This document shows positions 1 to 4,687 of a stretch of DNA of 5,498 nt, piece after piece (positions within the stretch are counted from its first letter, which is position 1; every line of letters begins with the position of its first letter). The notes under the pieces are model-generated. The model made no database searches, had not been told where the DNA came from, and saw only the letters and a program-made list of their open reading frames with translations. Source of the stretch: Bacteroidota bacterium (GTDB lineage Bacteria; Bacteroidota; Bacteroidia; Bacteroidales; Paludibacteraceae); NCBI GenBank assembly GCA_021804525.1, contig JAJZHJ010000115.1, positions 1 through 5,498 of the forward strand, read 5' to 3'. A program made the position numbers and the translations under genes.

Positions 1-56
1 TCAAAAAATTAGCCGTAACTTTTATGGAAAATGTCTTGATCTTTTTTCATTATGAT

Positions 57-82
57 TTAAGTCTTAGTTTTATAAGACTTAA
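57..82. repeat. 10-bp perfect inverted repeat (AT-rich hairpin)
   Basis: TTAAGTCTTA (57-66) pairs perfectly with TAAGACTTAA (73-82) around a 6-nt loop. Only two of the ten pairs are G-C and no clean T-run follows on either strand, so it is not a good intrinsic terminator. Confidence 0.5.
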
Positions 83-97
83 GTTTAAAATAAATAT

Positions 98-156
98 GAT
101 ATAAGTTTTAGTACAGTTAGACTTATATCTAAAGTAAAAAACATACTGTACTTTTT
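98..156 (+). repeat. Two interleaved inverted repeats ending in a T-run
   Basis: GATATAAGT (98-106) pairs with ACTTATATC (121-129), and AGTACAGT (110-117) pairs with ACTGTACT (145-152). The arms alternate in the order A, B, A', B', which is the arrangement of an H-type pseudoknot or of two competing hairpins. T152-T156 follow the second stem, so in plus-strand RNA that stem would resemble a weak terminator. No gene is visible downstream on the plus strand until the tRNAs. Confidence 0.4.
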
Positions 157-174
157 CATAAAATCACTTGACAA

Positions 175-204
175 TTTTCAATGATAGAAGAGAAAAATTG
201 AAAA
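175..204. repeat. 8-bp inverted repeat
   Basis: TTTTCAAT (175-182) and ATTGAAAA (197-204) form a perfect AT-rich stem around a 14-nt purine-rich loop. No function can be assigned, and it may be a chance repeat. Confidence 0.3.
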
Positions 205-275
205 GAACTTTGAAGTTATTGTAGAAGAAAATGATATAATAAACTGTAGAACAAAACATAGTATTAATTACAAGC

Positions 276-312
276 AAAAAGCGTTCCCATGCACGAAGCA
301 CAGAAACGCTTT
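276..312 (-). terminator. Intrinsic terminator of tpx
   Basis: AAAGCGTT (278-285) pairs perfectly with AACGCTTT (305-312) around a 19-nt loop. A small TGC/GCA stem (290-292/298-300) can form inside the loop. Read on the minus strand, the hairpin starts about 28 nt after the tpx stop codon and runs into TTTTT (280-276), as expected of a rho-independent terminator. Confidence 0.75.
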
Positions 313-340
313 AAATCAACATGAAACAAATGAATAATGC

Positions 341-841
341 CTACAACGATTTAACGACTGATAAAGCTGCCTCATAATTGGGTTCCGTCGTCACCTCATG
401 AACATATTCTACAAAACGTACCACATTGTGTTTGTCCAGTACAACAGTTCCTCGTGCTAAAAGACGTAATGGTTCAATCAAAAAACCATATTTCAAACCA
501 AAATCAGCCAATCGATGATCAGAGAGCGTAACGACCTTATCAAGTCCCTCAGCTGCACAAAAACGACCTTGTGCAAAAGGTAAATCCATGGAAATAGACA
601 AAATAACAACATCGTCGCTAAGCGATGAAGCTGCTTCATTAAACTTTCTGTTTTGAGTTGCACATACTGAGGTATCTATGCTGGGATAAATTGCAAGAAT
701 CTTAACTTTTCCGTCATAATCACTCAAATGTTTTTCGCTCAAATCTTTAGCTACTAGCGAAAATTCAGGAGCCTGATCTCCTACTTTTATTTCATTCCCA
801 CTAAGCGGTGTGGGATTACCTCCAAATAATACTGTTGCCAT
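341..841 (-). CDS. tpx: Thiol peroxidase (Tpx, atypical 2-Cys peroxiredoxin)
   Basis: This protein of 166 residues reduces hydrogen peroxide and alkyl hydroperoxides, using thioredoxin as the usual electron donor. The family is cytoplasmic, or periplasmic in some Gram-negatives. No signal peptide is visible, so a cytoplasmic location is inferred. The active-site motif PSIDTSVC carries Thr57 and the peroxidatic Cys60. The resolving Cys95 lies in LPFAQGRFCAAEG, at the spacing seen in E. coli Tpx (Cys61/Cys95). Arg130, in LARGTVVLD, matches the conserved active-site arginine. The C-terminal EVTTEPNYEAAL block is also typical. Length and N-terminus (MATVLFGGNP) fit the family, which supports the ATG at 841. 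The gene stands alone, with its own promoter about 44 bp upstream and a terminator downstream. It is transcribed divergently from the tRNA genes. Regulation by oxidative stress is plausible, but the sequence shows no operator I recognise. Confidence 0.96.
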   Translation of the reverse strand: MATVLFGGNPTPLSGNEIKVGDQAPEFSLVAKDLSEKHLSDYDGKVKILAIYPSIDTSVCATQNRKFNEAASSLSDDVVILSISMDLPFAQGRFCAAEGLDKVVTLSDHRLADFGLKYGFLIEPLRLLARGTVVLDKHNVVRFVEYVHEVTTEPNYEAALSVVKSL

Positions 842-884
842 ACGTTTGTTTTCAAAAATGAGTTATTGTTTTTACTTTCAATTA

Positions 885-916
885 CAAAGATACATTGAGA
901 ACAAGCCAAAAGCAAG
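885..916 (-). promoter_or_regulatory. Bacteroidota-type promoter of tpx
   Basis: On the minus strand TATCTTTG (892-885) matches the Bacteroidota -7 consensus TAnnTTTG exactly. CTTG (916-913) lies 20 nt upstream at the spacing of the -33 TTTG box, with one mismatch. A second candidate, TTTG at 910-907, is only 14 nt away. The leader before the ATG would be about 36-40 nt, is A-rich and has no Shine-Dalgarno sequence. Short arms TCAAT (878-882) and ATTGA (894-898) flank the -7 box. Confidence 0.65.
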
Positions 917-962
917 TTCTTTTGAAAAATAGTAACAAGAAAGCTTGTTTCTGCCTGAAACT

Positions 963-994
963 ATTGTCAGAAGCGGAAAAAAGTAGTATTTTTG
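963..994 (+). promoter_or_regulatory. Bacteroidota-type promoter of the tRNA genes
   Basis: TATTTTTG (987-994) is an exact TAnnTTTG -7 box. ATTG (963-966) lies 20 nt upstream as a one-mismatch -33 box. Transcription would begin around 1000, just before the mature 5' end of tRNA-Pro at 1008, leaving a short leader for RNase P to remove. Confidence 0.65.
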
Positions 995-1007
995 CACCAC
1001 AAATGAG

Positions 1008-1083
1008 CGGGGTGTAGCTCAGCCCGGTTTAGAGTACGCGTCTGGGGGGCGTGTGGTCGCAAGTTCGAATCTTGTCACCCCGA
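1008..1083 (+). tRNA. tRNA-Pro, anticodon GGG
   Basis: The full cloverleaf can be folded by eye. The acceptor stem CGGGGTG/CACCCCG is perfect, with discriminator A1083. The D stem is GCTC/GAGT. The anticodon stem CGCGT/GCGTG encloses the loop CTGGGGG, with anticodon GGG at 1044-1046. The T arm is GCAAG-TTCGAAT-CTTGT. The acceptor starting with C is a hallmark of bacterial proline tRNAs. It reads CCC and CCU codons. G37 after the anticodon is the usual TrmD target (m1G37), which guards against +1 slippage on proline codons. Four wobble pairs are present: G10-U25, G28-U42, U31-G39 and G49-U65. No CCA is encoded, so it must be added by tRNA nucleotidyltransferase. Confidence 0.96.
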
Positions 1084-1090
1084 CAATAAC

Positions 1091-1119
1091 AAATACCGTC
1101 TCACTGGGGCGGTATTTTT
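1091..1119 (+). terminator. Intrinsic terminator after tRNA-Pro
   Basis: AAATACCG (1091-1098) pairs perfectly with CGGTATTT (1110-1117) around an 11-nt loop, and T1115-T1119 form the T-run. It starts 8 nt after the mature tRNA-Pro end and lies between the two tRNA genes. It must therefore be leaky, or tRNA-Val must have another promoter. Confidence 0.75.
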
Positions 1120-1126
1120 ATCTTTA
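1119..1126 (+). promoter_or_regulatory. Possible -7 box for tRNA-Val
   Basis: TATCTTTA differs from TAnnTTTG only at the last base and ends 10 bp before tRNA-Val. I see no TTTG-like -33 box at the right distance, where the preceding terminator hairpin lies. It is therefore a weak candidate. Confidence 0.25.
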
Positions 1127-1135
1127 ATATAACGA

Positions 1136-1210
1136 GAGGCATTAGCTCAGCTGGTTTAGAGCGCTTGCTTGACAGGCAAGAGGTCACTGGTTCGAATCCA
1201 GTATGTCTCA
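1136..1210 (+). tRNA. tRNA-Val, anticodon GAC
   Basis: The cloverleaf folds cleanly. The acceptor stem GAGGCAT/ATGTCTC has one G-U pair, with discriminator A1210. The D stem GCTC/GAGC is perfect. The anticodon stem CTTGC/GCAAG encloses TTGACAG, with anticodon GAC at 1171-1173. The T arm is ACTGG-TTCGAAT-CCAGT. It decodes GUC and GUU. No CCA is encoded. It follows tRNA-Pro by 52 bp with a terminator-like hairpin between them, and a strong terminator of its own follows. Confidence 0.96.
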
Positions 1211-1214
1211 CTAT

Positions 1215-1248
1215 AAAAGCCACTTACAAATAAACTGTAGTGGCTTTT
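1215..1248 (+). terminator. Intrinsic terminator after tRNA-Val
   Basis: AAAAGCCACT (1215-1224) pairs perfectly with AGTGGCTTTT (1239-1248). The stem can extend inward by ACA/TGT after one unpaired T. The T-run of the right arm continues into a T-rich tail to about 1263. It begins 5 nt after the mature tRNA-Val end. Confidence 0.85.
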
Positions 1249-1275
1249 GTATTTGTTTGGTTTCAAATGAATTTG
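1246..1275 (+). promoter_or_regulatory. Possible weak promoter before the 1278-1348 hairpin
   Basis: TTTG (1246-1249) and TGAATTTG (1268-1275, one mismatch to TAnnTTTG) are separated by 18 nt, slightly short of the usual 19-21. If active, it would start transcription close to the 11-bp stem that begins at 1278. The T-rich context makes a chance match possible. Confidence 0.25.
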
Positions 1276-1277
1276 AT

Positions 1278-1348
1278 AAAAGCGCTGTAAAGTAATGCTT
1301 AAAAAATTGATGAAGGAAATGAAAGCAAAGACGAAACAGCGCTTTTTT
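1278..1348 (+). ncRNA. Long-looped terminator-like hairpin, possible small RNA
   Basis: AAAAGCGCTGT (1278-1288) pairs perfectly over 11 bp with ACAGCGCTTTT (1336-1346) and is followed by T1347-T1348. The loop is 47 nt, far longer than in a normal terminator, and can hold an inner TGCTT/AAGCA stem. Two readings fit. It may be a small RNA of about 70 nt closed by a long stem, possibly started from the weak promoter at 1246-1275. Or it may be a bidirectional terminator between the convergent tRNA-Val and lipoprotein units, since the minus strand also reads TTTT after the stem (1281-1278). The sequence cannot decide between them. Confidence 0.35.
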
Positions 1349-1401
1349 AGCAAGCATAGATGACGAAACAATAAGAAGAATTGTAGTAACCTACGCAAAT
1401 A

Positions 1402-1899
1402 CTACTCTTTTTCCCATCCAACCAAATTATTTAATGGTTTGTCGAAATAAAACTTGTACGTCATTATTTGATTGGATCCTTGTGCGTTGTTAGCCGAAAA
1501 GGTATGACTCATTTGCCATCCGGAGAATGTACTTTTAAAAGCTTTAGCATAAAGGGAAGCTTGATTTGTAATTAATACAGCAGAATCAGCATATGCATCA
1601 ACTAACTTTTTGATTGCTTTCGTTTGTTTTAAAGTTTTGGCAGAAATGGCAAGTTGTGTTTGTTGGGCTGAAAATGCTTGATAAGCTGCTACTTTCCGCA
1701 TCAATCCAACATAGGTTGAATCTTTTTGATAGGTTGTAAACAACGAATCTAAACTACCAAAACTGATTGATTTGTAGCTTTTGTAATCTGTCACAATGTT
1801 TTTCATTTGCAATTTGATCAGTTTCTGCGCAGCATGTTCATTGCTTCCGCAGGCTGTTATCAACAGGGTGGCAATAAAAAAATAAATCACCTTTTTCAT
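1402..1899 (-). CDS. Small lipoprotein of unknown function
   Basis: This protein of 165 residues begins with a classic lipoprotein signal: Lys2-Lys3, a hydrophobic stretch (residues 4-14) and the lipobox LITAC with the lipidated Cys17. It should be exported by Sec, lipidated and anchored to a membrane facing the periplasm or the surface. The residues after the cysteine (GSNEH) are not a clear surface-export signal. The middle (about 60-125) is rich in Ala, Lys and Gln and looks helical. The C-terminus has an aromatic segment, FSGWQMSHTFSANN...YKFYFDK...GWEKE, reminiscent of small Bacteroidales lipoproteins of unknown role. I cannot assign a function. The ATG at 1899 was chosen over the GTG at 1953, because the longer form would put 18 residues before the signal peptide and start inside the -7 promoter box. 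It appears monocistronic. Confidence 0.85.
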   Translation of the reverse strand: MKKVIYFFIATLLITACGSNEHAAQKLIKLQMKNIVTDYKSYKSISFGSLDSLFTTYQKDSTYVGLMRKVAAYQAFSAQQTQLAISAKTLKQTKAIKKLVDAYADSAVLITNQASLYAKAFKSTFSGWQMSHTFSANNAQGSNQIMTYKFYFDKPLNNLVGWEKE

Positions 1900-1948
1900 A
1901 GGAATGTACATTAAAATGATTTTGTATACTGAATTATCAAAATATTTT

Positions 1949-1975
1949 GTCACAAAGATACAGCATCTTTATGAC
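1949..1975 (-). promoter_or_regulatory. Lipoprotein -7 box within an imperfect dyad
   Basis: On the minus strand TATCTTTG (1960-1953) is an exact Bacteroidota -7 box, placing the transcript start near 1946 and giving a leader of about 47 nt. No good -33 TTTG is found at 19-21 nt; the nearest TTTG is 26 nt away. The box lies in a dyad: GTCA (1949-1952) and AAAGAT (1954-1959) pair with ATCTTT (1965-1970) and TGAC (1972-1975), with one mismatch and a 5-nt centre. This could be an operator. It shares the 11-mer ACAAAGATACA (plus-strand reading) with the tpx promoter. Confidence 0.55.
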
Positions 1976-2064
1976 TATTTGTTCTACAAAGTGAATTTTC
2001 ATACGTGAATAATTTGTTTTTTAATGTCGTATGGAACTCACATGTCAACTATTCTCATACTCTT

Positions 2065-2085
2065 GCATGTAAATAATTTACATGC
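2065..2085. repeat. 21-bp near-perfect palindrome in the tgt 3' region
   Basis: GCATGTAAAT (2065-2074) and ATTTACATGC (2076-2085) are perfect inverted repeats around a single base. As RNA this would be a 9-bp stem with a 3-nt loop, about 60 nt beyond the tgt stop. No T-run follows on the minus strand, so it is a poor intrinsic terminator for tgt. It may protect the 3' end, or be a protein-binding site. Confidence 0.5.
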
Positions 2086-2145
2086 TCGTTTTATAAGGAA
2101 AATCTATAGCTAAAAATGTTGTTTTATTTTCTTATACAATCTCCT

Positions 2146-3276
2146 TTACAATCGTTGCATAGTCTGTTTGACCATTTTGGATTTCCAAATTGTAAAATCA
2201 CCGGTAATAATATGATTTCGTGCTTCTTTTACCAACCACAAATAAAATGCTAAATTGTGAATGGAAGCTATCTGCATGGCTAAGAACTCTTTGCTGACAA
2301 ATAAATGTCGCACATACGCTTTTGAATAAAATGTATCCACGTAAGAAGTTCCTTCAGAATCTAAGGGTGAAAAATCCGCTTTCCATTTTTCGTTTTTCAT
2401 ATTTAGTATTCCATTTGCTGTGAATATCATACCATTACGCCCATTACGAGTAGGCATAACACAGTCGAACATGTCGACACCACGCTCAATACCTTCTAAA
2501 ATATTTGCCGGTGTACCAACTCCCATCAAATAGCGCGGACGATTTTTCGGCAAAATATCATTGACCACCTCAATCATTTCATACATTTTTTCTGTAGGTT
2601 CCCCTACTGCTAAACCACCTATTGCATTGCCTTCTTGCTGCTGATTGGCAATAAATTCTGCCGATTGTTTACGTAAATCTGCATACACACAACCTTGAAC
2701 AATAGGGAAAAAAGATTGAGAATGGCCATATTTCGGAGTGGTTTCTGAAAATCTTCGCAATCCTCTTTCCAACCAACGGTGCGTTAACTCCATCGATTGT
2801 TGGGCATAGGTGAAGTCGGCAGTACCAGGCGTGCATTCGTCAAATGCCATCATTATATCGGCTCCAATGATTCGTTGTATATCTACTACTTTCTCGGGCG
2901 TAAACAAATGTTTAGAACCATCAATATGCGAACGGAAATGAGCACCATCTTCCTTTAATTTACGATTTTCAGACAAAGAAAACACCTGATAACCTCCACT
3001 ATCAGTTAAAATAGGCTTTGACCAACCATTGAAACGATGCAAACCACCAGCCTGTTCAATTACGTCTAATCCTGGACGCAGATACAAATGATACGTATTA
3101 CCTAAAATAATTTGTGCATGAATATCGTCGGTTAATTCACGTTGATGAACTGCTTTCACAGAACCTACGGTACCAACCGGCATAAAAATTGGCGTTTCAA
3201 TGATACCATGATCGGTAGTAATCAAGCCAGCACGAGCATTTGTTTTAGTGTCGATATGTTGTAATTCAAATTGCAT
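2146..3276 (-). CDS. tgt: tRNA-guanine transglycosylase (Tgt)
   Basis: Tgt swaps G34 for preQ1 in tRNAs with GUN anticodons (Asp, Asn, His, Tyr), the key step to queuosine. At 376 residues the protein has full family length. By alignment to Zymomonas Tgt, visible residues include general base Asp92 and Tyr96 in TDSGGYQ, Asp146 and Cys148 in FDEC, Gln194 in PIVQG, the GGLAVGE loop (220-226), and nucleophile Asp271 in MFDCVMPTRNGRNG. The C-terminal zinc site is altered: the positions equivalent to Cys318, Cys320 and Cys323 are Gly309, Ser311 and Asp314, while the His349 equivalent (His340, in SIHN) is kept. The frame is intact and the flanking sequence well conserved, so this looks like a family variant rather than decay. 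The start MQFELQHIDT is typical. It lies 15 bp after mtaB and is probably co-transcribed with it. Confidence 0.97.
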   Translation of the reverse strand: MQFELQHIDTKTNARAGLITTDHGIIETPIFMPVGTVGSVKAVHQRELTDDIHAQIILGNTYHLYLRPGLDVIEQAGGLHRFNGWSKPILTDSGGYQVFSLSENRKLKEDGAHFRSHIDGSKHLFTPEKVVDIQRIIGADIMMAFDECTPGTADFTYAQQSMELTHRWLERGLRRFSETTPKYGHSQSFFPIVQGCVYADLRKQSAEFIANQQQEGNAIGGLAVGEPTEKMYEMIEVVNDILPKNRPRYLMGVGTPANILEGIERGVDMFDCVMPTRNGRNGMIFTANGILNMKNEKWKADFSPLDSEGTSYVDTFYSKAYVRHLFVSKEFLAMQIASIHNLAFYLWLVKEARNHIITGDFTIWKSKMVKQTMQRL

Positions 3277-3291
3277 AAGAACAGATCAAAA

Positions 3292-4620
3292 TTATTTTGA
3301 GAGTTGAAAACCAATCCACCCATTATCGATTAATGAATCAGTGTAGTTGGTCAATGTAACTTGCTCTATAGTATTAATTTTCACTTTATCATAGGGTGCA
3401 GATACATGAATATAATTTTCAGTAAAACCGGTCATAAAAGAACCTTTGTGAGCTGCTTCCCACAACACAGAACCAGATTGATTGCTATGTTGTAGATAAA
3501 AATCTTTCAGTTTCTGATCAGAAAGAATATGCAGTCGTTCGCTTCGTTGCTTGCGTTCGCCAGACGATACATGATATTTAATTTCTAATGCTTTGGTATT
3601 TAGGCGTTCTGAATAGGTAAAAACGTGAAGTTGAGAAATCGGAAGTCTCTGAATGAATTGATAAGCATCCTCGAAATCAGCAACAGTCTCTCCATGCATG
3701 CCAACAATAACATCCACACCAATAAAGGCATTTGGAAGCAGTTGTTTGATATTCAATACTTTTTCTTCAAATAATTCTCGTTGATAGCGCCGTCGCATCA
3801 AAGCCAGCATGTTGTTACTACCCGATTGCAACGGGATATGAAAATGAGGAGCAAATCGTTTTGAATTAGCCACGAAATCAATTATTTCATTTGTCAAAAG
3901 ATTAGGCTCAATGCTCCCAATCCGATATCGAACAATCCCTTCCACGTTGTCTAATGAACGAACTAAATCGAAAAAAGATTCATTGGTTGATTTTCCAAAA
4001 TCTCCAATATTGACACCTGTAAGCACAATTTCTTTGGCGCCTTCAGCAACAGCTTGTTGCGCAAGAGTCACTACATTGAGAATCTTATCATTGCGGCTTT
4101 TACCTCGAGCCAATGGGATAGTGCAATAACTACATTGATAATCACAACCATCTTGAACTTTCAAGAAAAACCGGGTGCGATCTTCATGTGACAGAGAAGG
4201 AGAAAACATATCAATATCCTTGCTATTTACATACTGAATCTCTGCTTCAGATTTTTTCTCTAAAGAATTTAGATGCTGAAGTATATCGAATTTTTCATTA
4301 GCACCCAACACTAAATCTACGCCTTCCAGCGAGCTTACTTCTTCAGGTTTCAGCTGTGCATAACAGCCAGTCACTACTATAAATGCGGTAGGATGCTGTC
4401 GGATAAGGCGGTGAATAGCTTGTCGTGATTTTTTATCCGCTAAATCAGTAACAGTACACGTATTAATGACACACACATCTGCTTTTTCACCAGCTTTTAC
4501 CTTGTGAAAACCAGCTTCAACCAATTGACGGCCAATGGTAGAAGTTTCTGCAAAGTTGAGACGGCATCCCAATGTATAGAGCGCCATTTTTTTGTCTTCA
4601 AACTGGGAAATATCAATCAT
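3292..4620 (-). CDS. mtaB: tRNA t6A37 methylthiotransferase (MtaB)
   Basis: MtaB is a radical-SAM methylthiotransferase that converts t6A37 to ms2t6A37, in lysine tRNA in characterised cases. The protein has 442 residues. The N-terminal methylthiotransferase domain carries the three ligands of the auxiliary 4Fe-4S cluster: Cys19 in YTLGCRLNFAET, Cys55 in VINTCTV, and Cys86 in VVTGCYAQ. The radical-SAM motif CxxxCxxC is Cys159, Cys163 and Cys166 in DGCDYQCSYCTIPLARG. Core blocks TGVNIGDFG (201-209), HIPLQSGSN (261-269) and GVDVIVGMHGE (301-311) follow. Residues from about 380 form a TRAM-like RNA-binding tail. The TLGCRLN sequence and the family's domain order favour MtaB over MiaB or RimO. 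The ATG at 4620 gives an N-terminus like that of relatives; Met12 is a less likely start. No TAnnTTTG box is seen in the 67 bp upstream, so transcription from the ligase gene is likely. Confidence 0.95.
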   Translation of the reverse strand: MIDISQFEDKKMALYTLGCRLNFAETSTIGRQLVEAGFHKVKAGEKADVCVINTCTVTDLADKKSRQAIHRLIRQHPTAFIVVTGCYAQLKPEEVSSLEGVDLVLGANEKFDILQHLNSLEKKSEAEIQYVNSKDIDMFSPSLSHEDRTRFFLKVQDGCDYQCSYCTIPLARGKSRNDKILNVVTLAQQAVAEGAKEIVLTGVNIGDFGKSTNESFFDLVRSLDNVEGIVRYRIGSIEPNLLTNEIIDFVANSKRFAPHFHIPLQSGSNNMLALMRRRYQRELFEEKVLNIKQLLPNAFIGVDVIVGMHGETVADFEDAYQFIQRLPISQLHVFTYSERLNTKALEIKYHVSSGERKQRSERLHILSDQKLKDFYLQHSNQSGSVLWEAAHKGSFMTGFTENYIHVSAPYDKVKINTIEQVTLTNYTDSLIDNGWIGFQLSK

Positions 4621-4632
4621 ATAATTAATTAT
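4621..4632. repeat. 12-bp A/T palindrome abutting the mtaB start
   Basis: ATAATTAATTAT is a perfect palindrome directly upstream of the mtaB start codon. It contains only A and T and may be chance. It makes the translation start region weakly structured, which suits the A/T-rich leaders used for initiation in Bacteroidota. Confidence 0.3.
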
Positions 4633-4687
4633 CTGAGTTTATTAGAATTTTCTCTACCAGGAGGTCTCTTTGTCAATGATGATATCA

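Larger units (their letters stand above)
1..277. other. AT-rich non-coding stretch with inverted repeats
   Basis: No convincing gene is seen in this stretch. Frames open from the left edge end at about 55 (17 codons) and 104 (33 codons), and neither fragment resembles a known protein end. Four inverted repeats are visible: a 10-bp stem at 57-66/73-82, a 9-bp stem at 98-106/121-129, an 8-bp stem at 110-117/145-152 followed by a T-run, and an 8-bp stem at 175-182/197-204. The stretch could be the 3' untranslated region of a gene lying to the left, an untranslated RNA, or simply spacer. AT-rich DNA produces chance inverted repeats easily, so the significance is uncertain. Confidence 0.5.

Noticed and set aside
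3..104. 33-codon frame open from the left edge on the plus strand
   Set aside because: It is short, AT-driven and crosses the 57-82 hairpin; nothing in it resembles a protein C-terminus. It cannot be excluded as a gene tail without the sequence to the left.
168..239. TTGACA (168-173) and TATAAT-like sequence (about 234-239)
   Set aside because: They are some 60 bp apart, not 17, and this lineage uses the TTTG/TAnnTTTG promoter type.
1330..1370. Direct repeat GACGAAACA (1330-1338 and 1362-1370)
   Set aside because: Only two 9-bp copies are present and no further unit or insertion boundary is seen, so this is neither a CRISPR array nor a target-site duplication.
1156..1398. 80-codon open frame on the minus strand, ending in WIRTSDLLPVKQAL
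   Set aside because: Its C-terminal part is the antisense of tRNA-Val, a well-known source of false proteins, and the rest runs through the terminator and the 1278-1348 hairpin.
1900..1953. 18-residue N-terminal extension of the lipoprotein from a GTG start
   Set aside because: The GTG overlaps the -7 box, so the transcript would begin after it, and the extension would precede a textbook lipoprotein signal peptide.
3911..4129. 72-codon open frame on the plus strand
   Set aside because: It lies wholly antisense inside the well-supported mtaB gene and has no recognisable protein features.
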